Of a DNA stretch of 64,000 bases, positions 23,301-29,300 are shown piece by piece. The DNA comes from Nocardia tengchongensis (GTDB taxonomy: Bacteria > Actinomycetota > Actinomycetes > Mycobacteriales > Mycobacteriaceae). Under the pieces are notes generated by a model that did no database searches, was not told where the DNA came from, and saw only the letters and a list, made by a program, of their open reading frames with translations. How positions within the stretch are numbered: the first letter of the stretch is position 1; the number at the start of each line of letters is the position of its first letter. The stretch covers positions 372,001 through 436,000 of the forward strand of contig NZ_CP074371.1 of NCBI RefSeq assembly GCF_018362975.1. Direction: 5' to 3'. The position numbers were made by a program, and so were the translations under genes.

Positions 23301-26300
23301 GGTGCTCGCCGGAGCCGTGTTCGGGCGGAGCCACCGGGTGCTGTGCGTGCAGGGGTGCGGCGTCGCGCGCCGCCGCATTCAACCGGTCCACCATCAGCTT
23401 CGACAGCTCAGAAGCGTTGTCTCCGTTGAGCTTGACGTCGCGATACGCCTCGGCCAGGGCCTCACCCTCGTTGAGCATGCCGTGCTCGTCGAAGGCGTAT
23501 CCGGGCAACTCGCTCCGCAGCCAGTTGGTGAACTCGGCGAAGTCGGCGCCGGCATGGGTCTCCACGTACCGGTCGGCCAAGGCGCCCGTCAGACCCTCGC
23601 GAGCCGCCATCTGGCCGTAGTGGTCCAGCAGGTGACCGTATTCGTGCACGATCACCGCGTAGACCGGCCGCGCGTCGGCGCCCGGCACGTGGAAGCCGGA
23701 GGCCACATCCGCGCGAATCTTCTGCTCGAAGCCTGCGGAATCCATGGCCCATCGGTCGTTGAACACGATCCGGTCCGGCGTCCACGGTCCGCTGCCGTCC
23801 TCCGGCCGGGTGCCGATCGCGATGGCGAAAGCGTCGGGATCCTTGGGGATCGCGCCGATTTCGGCGCGGCGCGGCTTGATGCCCGGGTTGTCGGCGATCC
23901 CGGCCTCCAAGGCGCGGCCGTACTCACGCAGGATCTCCACGTCGCCGACGTAGTGGAAACCGACCGTCTCGATACCGAGGTCGATATTGATCCGATCCAG
24001 CACGCCTTGGCGATCGAGGCCTGTCCAATGGTCGACGACCGCGGGAAGCTCGATCGGCTCCGGCGGCTGCAACACGAATTCCGGTTCGTGCGAGGACTTC
24101 TCGCCGTCCTGCAAAGGCGTGTCGCGCGAGATCGGTTCGGGACCATGGCCCTGGTGGCCCGATTCCGGCTCGCGGTCGCGGCGGGCGGCCGGGCCCGGAT
24201 CGTCGACGGGGCGAGACCGGTGCTCGAGCGATTCGCCCTCGTAAACCGGGTTTTCGGCGGCGTGGTCGCGGTAGGTTCGGACCAGGTGGTCGTGCAGGAT
24301 CTGGGCGGGCTCACCGGCCAGGTCGCCATTGAGGATGACGTCGGTGAACGCCTCGGCCAGCGCCTCGGCGTGGTCGAACATGCCGTGCTCGTCGAAGCTG
24401 TAGCCGCTCAGCTCGTCGTGCAGCCAACCCAGGAAGTCCTCGTGGTCACCGCCATAGGTGCGCTGGAAGTGGCGTTCCAGCGCCTCGAAGCCGTCGAGGC
24501 GGGCGTGCATCTGGGTGGTGAAATCGATGACGTGCGCGAACTCGTGCACGATCGTCGAATACAGCGGGCGGTCACCGGAACCCGGGACCAGGTGGCCGTT
24601 CTCCTCGCCCAGCCGGACCCGGCGAGCGAGATCGGCGGGGTTGCGGGCGAAATGCTCATTGAGAGTGAGGATGTCGGCGAAGTGGCCGTCCCCGTCACGA
24701 CCCGGATCCACCTCGGCGAACACGGTGGGGTCGTCGAGAGGTGCGATGCGGACTTCCATCAGCTCGGTGTCCGGGAAGCGGTCGAACATGTCCTCGACGG
24801 CGCGGGCGAATTCGCGCATCGCCTCGACATCGACATGCGTGTTGTCGAAGCCGGTGACCACGAGATCCCAGTCTTCGTGCAGCTTCTTAGCAATATGCTC
24901 GCCATCCAGGGTCGCCCAGTCGTCCTGGGGGTGCGGCGACCAGTCCGGCGCGTGCCCGTCACCGGAATCGACTGCGCTGGAACCGTTGTCGGCGTCGTGC
25001 CGCTGCTGCGGACCCGGGTCCTCGGACGGAGGAATCGGCAAATCCCGCTGCCGCATCCGCAGTCGCCGCGCCCGTACCGACTGCTGCTCCTCTTGACGCG
25101 GCGCGTCGGCGCGGGTCCCGGCAGCCGCCTCATGAGGCAGCTTCGGGTGGGTGTCCTCCCGCGTATCTCGCGGCCGCAGCGCATCTTCCCGCGCTTCCTG
25201 CGGCTTGACTGCTTCTTCCCGCGCATTCTGCGGACGGACGATGTCCTCGCGGGTGTCGTCCGGACGGCGTGGGGTGTCGGGGCGGGTTTCGTTGGCGGCT
25301 GGGCGGTCCGGGCGCGATTCGGGGGTGGCCTCCGCGGCGCGCTGATGTTCGGAGCGTGGAGTGTCGGGGCGGGTGAGGTGGGGACTGGCGGCGGGGTCGA
25401 TCGGGGCCACGGTGCCGCGGATGCCGTAGTGGCCGGGGCCGCGGGGTTCGACCGAGTCAATGTGGATTTCGAGGCCGTGGGCCATCAGCACCATCGGCAG
25501 GTGCTTGCCGTAGCGGGACAGATCACCCAGGTGCAGGGCGGGTGTTCCGGCGGGGACGACCAATTCGATGTGGTGGTGGATGCCGTCGATCGACGGCACC
25601 GCGCCGATCAAGGCGTTCGCATATCCCGGCAGGTGCTGAACCGTCCCGGGCAACTCGTGGACCGGCACGCCGAACGGGTTGTCGCCCGCGCTGAGCGTCA
25701 CCATCACCGGCTCCGGCAACGGCCGCAGCGCGAGCGAGCTGTCGATATCGCGGATGGCCTGGGCGATCTCGGGAGTCATCTCCCGGTGACCGCGTAGCGC
25801 CGCCTCGATGTCCGAGGCGCTGGGCCGCGCGGTGTCCTCGCCCAGGTCGTCGCTGTAGGCGCGCAGGGCCGACCGCTGCTCCTCGGTCAGCTGGGCGTGG
25901 GCATCCGACCAGACTTCCCGCCCGTACGCGCCCGCCCGCGCGAAATCCGGGACTATCTCGTCGGAGGTGCGCAGGAAACGCACCGGATCGTCAGGACTCG
26001 CATCGTCGCCCGGCGGCCGGTGCGCATCACCGACATGCAGCCGCGCATCCACCAGATGCAGCAGCCCGGCCCGCACCGAATCCTTCAGCGGGTGCCAGGC
26101 TTTGCCGTCCGCGTCGAACAGGATGGCGTGAACGCCCGCGGTCTCCTTGGGCACCTGCGGCGGGAAACCGTGCTCCAGACCGGCGGCCGGGTCCTTGACC
26201 ACGATCTCGCCGCCCTCGTTGACCATCAGATAGGCGTGCGCGCCCACCCCGTGCTCGTCGACGGGGCCGGCATAGCGGTCGACGACCAGCGCGGAGGCGC

Positions 26301-29300
26301 CGTCGCCGAGCTTCAGGAGGCGTTTCGCGATGGCGTCGTGGCCGCCCGGCCGGTTCGGGCGATCGAGATGCTTCGGGAAGTCCTGCAATTTGCCGCCCGC
26401 ACCGGATACCAGCTCCTCGAGGCTCATTCCCTCCGGGCCGACCCGGCGCTGAGGCGGGCGGACGGATTCGTTGCCGGTGATCTCGCGCAGCAGGCGCAGG
26501 GCCAGCTCACCGCAGCGGCCGCGGTTCTTCGCGCGGACCACATCCGGATCATTCGGTGCGGGCTCGGTCGAATCCTCTTCACGGACATGGGTGTTCGAAG
26601 GATCGTCGAGAGTGCCGGGATGCGCCTTGTGGCCGTCGGTGCGCTCCGGCGGCGCTCCACGGCGGGAATCGGCGCGGTCGGATGACTCTGGGCGAGCCTT
26701 CGCAGCGGACGGAGTTTCGTCGCCACCGTGGCGTTCGCCCGGTGCTCGGTGTTCGCCCTCGTGCGGCCGCGCCTCGGCCCGTCGGCCAGCGGAATCGGGG
26801 CGACCACGAAGCCGTCTTCGGGCGTGGCCCCATCTCCTGCGCGCCGGTCCCGATCCGAGGGGCGTGAATCCCGTTCGGAATCAGCGGATTCCGACTGCGG
26901 CCGCGCGCCACGATCCTGGCCGTCCGCATCGTGGTGCGCCGGGTCCTCGCGCACCGGCTCGGAGGGGTCGGACCGCGGCTTCTCCCCGGCCGGTCGCGCC
27001 TCCTCGGCGGGAACGTCCTCGTGGCGACTCGAATCCGGTTCGCGCACAGGCTCGTCGGCGGCCGGATCCCGGCCATCCCGCAGCGGCCGATCCGCCATCT
27101 CCGAGGGCGCGCCCTCATCCCGCGGCGTGGCCGAGTCCTGGCGCGCGTCCTCGTCGCGGGGACGCACATCGTCGACGTCCCGAACCGCCGGATCGTCCTC
27201 ATGACGTGCGACAGGCTCATCACCGTGAATGGCCTCCGGCTCACCGTCACGCCGGGCCGCAGGGTCCTCACGCCGGGCGGTGGGCTCGTCCTCACGTGGG
27301 GTGGTGGGCTCATCTCCACGCCGGGCGGTGGGCTCATCCTCACGTGGGGCGGTCGGCTCATCCTCACGCCTGCCAGTCAGCTCATCCTCACGCGGGGCGG
27401 TCGGCTCATCCTCACGCCTGCCAGTCGGCTCATCCTCACGCGGGGCGGTCGACTCGTCCTCACGCCTGCCAGTCGGCTCATCCTCACGCCGCGTACCGGG
27501 TGTGTCCTCGTCACGACGCGCACCCGACTGATCGTCGCGATGGCCCTCTGGCGCCTCGTCGGTGGGACGACGCGATTCCGGATGCTCGTCCGGGTGGTCG
27601 CGGTCAGCGGACGGGTCGTCAGTGTGTTCGTCGGACGGCTTCCGAGACTCGGGGGGCTCACCGGCGCGGTGATCGTCGGGGGTGTCCGGCTTGCTCGCGG
27701 GGCGGTCGGTGCTCGCGTCGGAACCATCGCGGGGCGCGGTGGTGTCGGCGGTCCGCTCGGAAGGATTGCTCGAATCCCGTGTACCACCGGTCTTTTCCGA
27801 ATCGGATGCGATGTCGTGGTCGCCCGGTCGGGTGGTGGTCGCCTCGGATGACTCGCCATCGGGATGGGTATCCGCGCGGTCGGCGGGACGAGATTCCTCG
27901 CCGGTGGACTCGGAACGCGTTGCGGCGGAGTGCGGTTCCGGGGCACCCGTGCGGCCGTCGGAAGCACCGGTGCGGCTGTCGGGCCGCGGGCTGTCGGGCC
28001 GGATGGTGTCGGAACGCGGACTTTCCGACCTCGAAGCATCGGGACGCGGGGGTGTCCGACTTCGGAGCCTCGGCACGTTGGGCGTCAGTCTTCGGAGCGT
28101 CGGCGCGCGAGGCGTCGGCGGGCTTCGGGGTGGTGGTGGCCTCGCCCGCGCGGGGGGATGCTGCGCGCTGGTCCGGGGTGGCGGATTGGGTTGCGCTGCC
28201 GGCGTGCTGGGTTGTGGAGCTGCCGGAGATGCTGGAGCCAGGGGCGGCGTTTGCGCCTGAAGAGGCGGCTACCGGGGAAGAGGGCGAGCCGCCTGCGGCG
28301 GTGGCACCGGCGGGAGATGAGGCTGCCGATGCCGAGCCTGGTCCGCCAGGCGTCGTGCCCGGGGCGGCGGCACGGGCACCGCTTGCGGACGTATCGGCCG
28401 CTCCTCCGGTCGATCCGGCGCGCGTCGGTGCGTCCGAACCGGTCGAGGAGGTGCCGCCTGCGGTGGAAGCCGCCGGGTGTGTGGCTGCTCCGCTGGCGCC
28501 CGGTGACGCGCCGCCACCGGCGTTGGAAGACCCGACACCGGTATTCGATGAACCGCCACCGGTATTCGACGAGCCGCCGGTGTTCGACGGGCTCCCGCCC
28601 GTGCTCGACGAACCGCCGGCGTTCGATGAACCGCCGCCCGCACTCGACGAGCCTCCCGTGGTCGACGATGCGGCAGGGGCAGGCGAGCCGCCGTTCGTGG
28701 CGGCGGTGGAAGTCGGTGCGGCGGAGGCGGTGTCGTGAGTGCCGCCCTGGATGCCGCTCTGCAGCGGAGCCGTGGAGTCGGGCGCGCCTGCCTGCGGGCG
28801 GCTGACCGACTCGCCGCCCGCGCCGGTGGCGTCTATGCCGCCGTGGGTCTGTGGTGTTGATCCGGATGTGTTCGCCGGGCCGGGCTGTGCGTTGCCGCCC
28901 TGGTCGGTGGGGGTTGCGCGATCGGTGCCGCGGGAATCGGTGGTGACACCGCCGCCGTTCTGAGCGGTGGTGTCGGGGCGCGAGGTGCTGCCGTCGCCGG
29001 TCTGGCGCGCACCGGTGTCGCCGGTCGGGTCACCGCCGGCGGCCGAGGCCGGATGCATGCGGCTGCCGTCGGAACCTGGGCCGGTCTGCGTGTGGGATCC
29101 ATCGGATCCGTTGGAGCCGTTGTACCCGCTGGAGCCGTTCGTTCCGTTCGAGCCGGTCGTTCCGTTGGTTCCAGGGTCGTGAGTGCCGCCGGTCCCGTTG
29201 ACGCCCGGGGTGTCGGGGCGCGAACCGACGAGGGTGAGATCGCCGGGGCTGATTCCCGCCGACATCCGCGTGACCTTTGTCTCCCAGACGGTGTGCGCCC

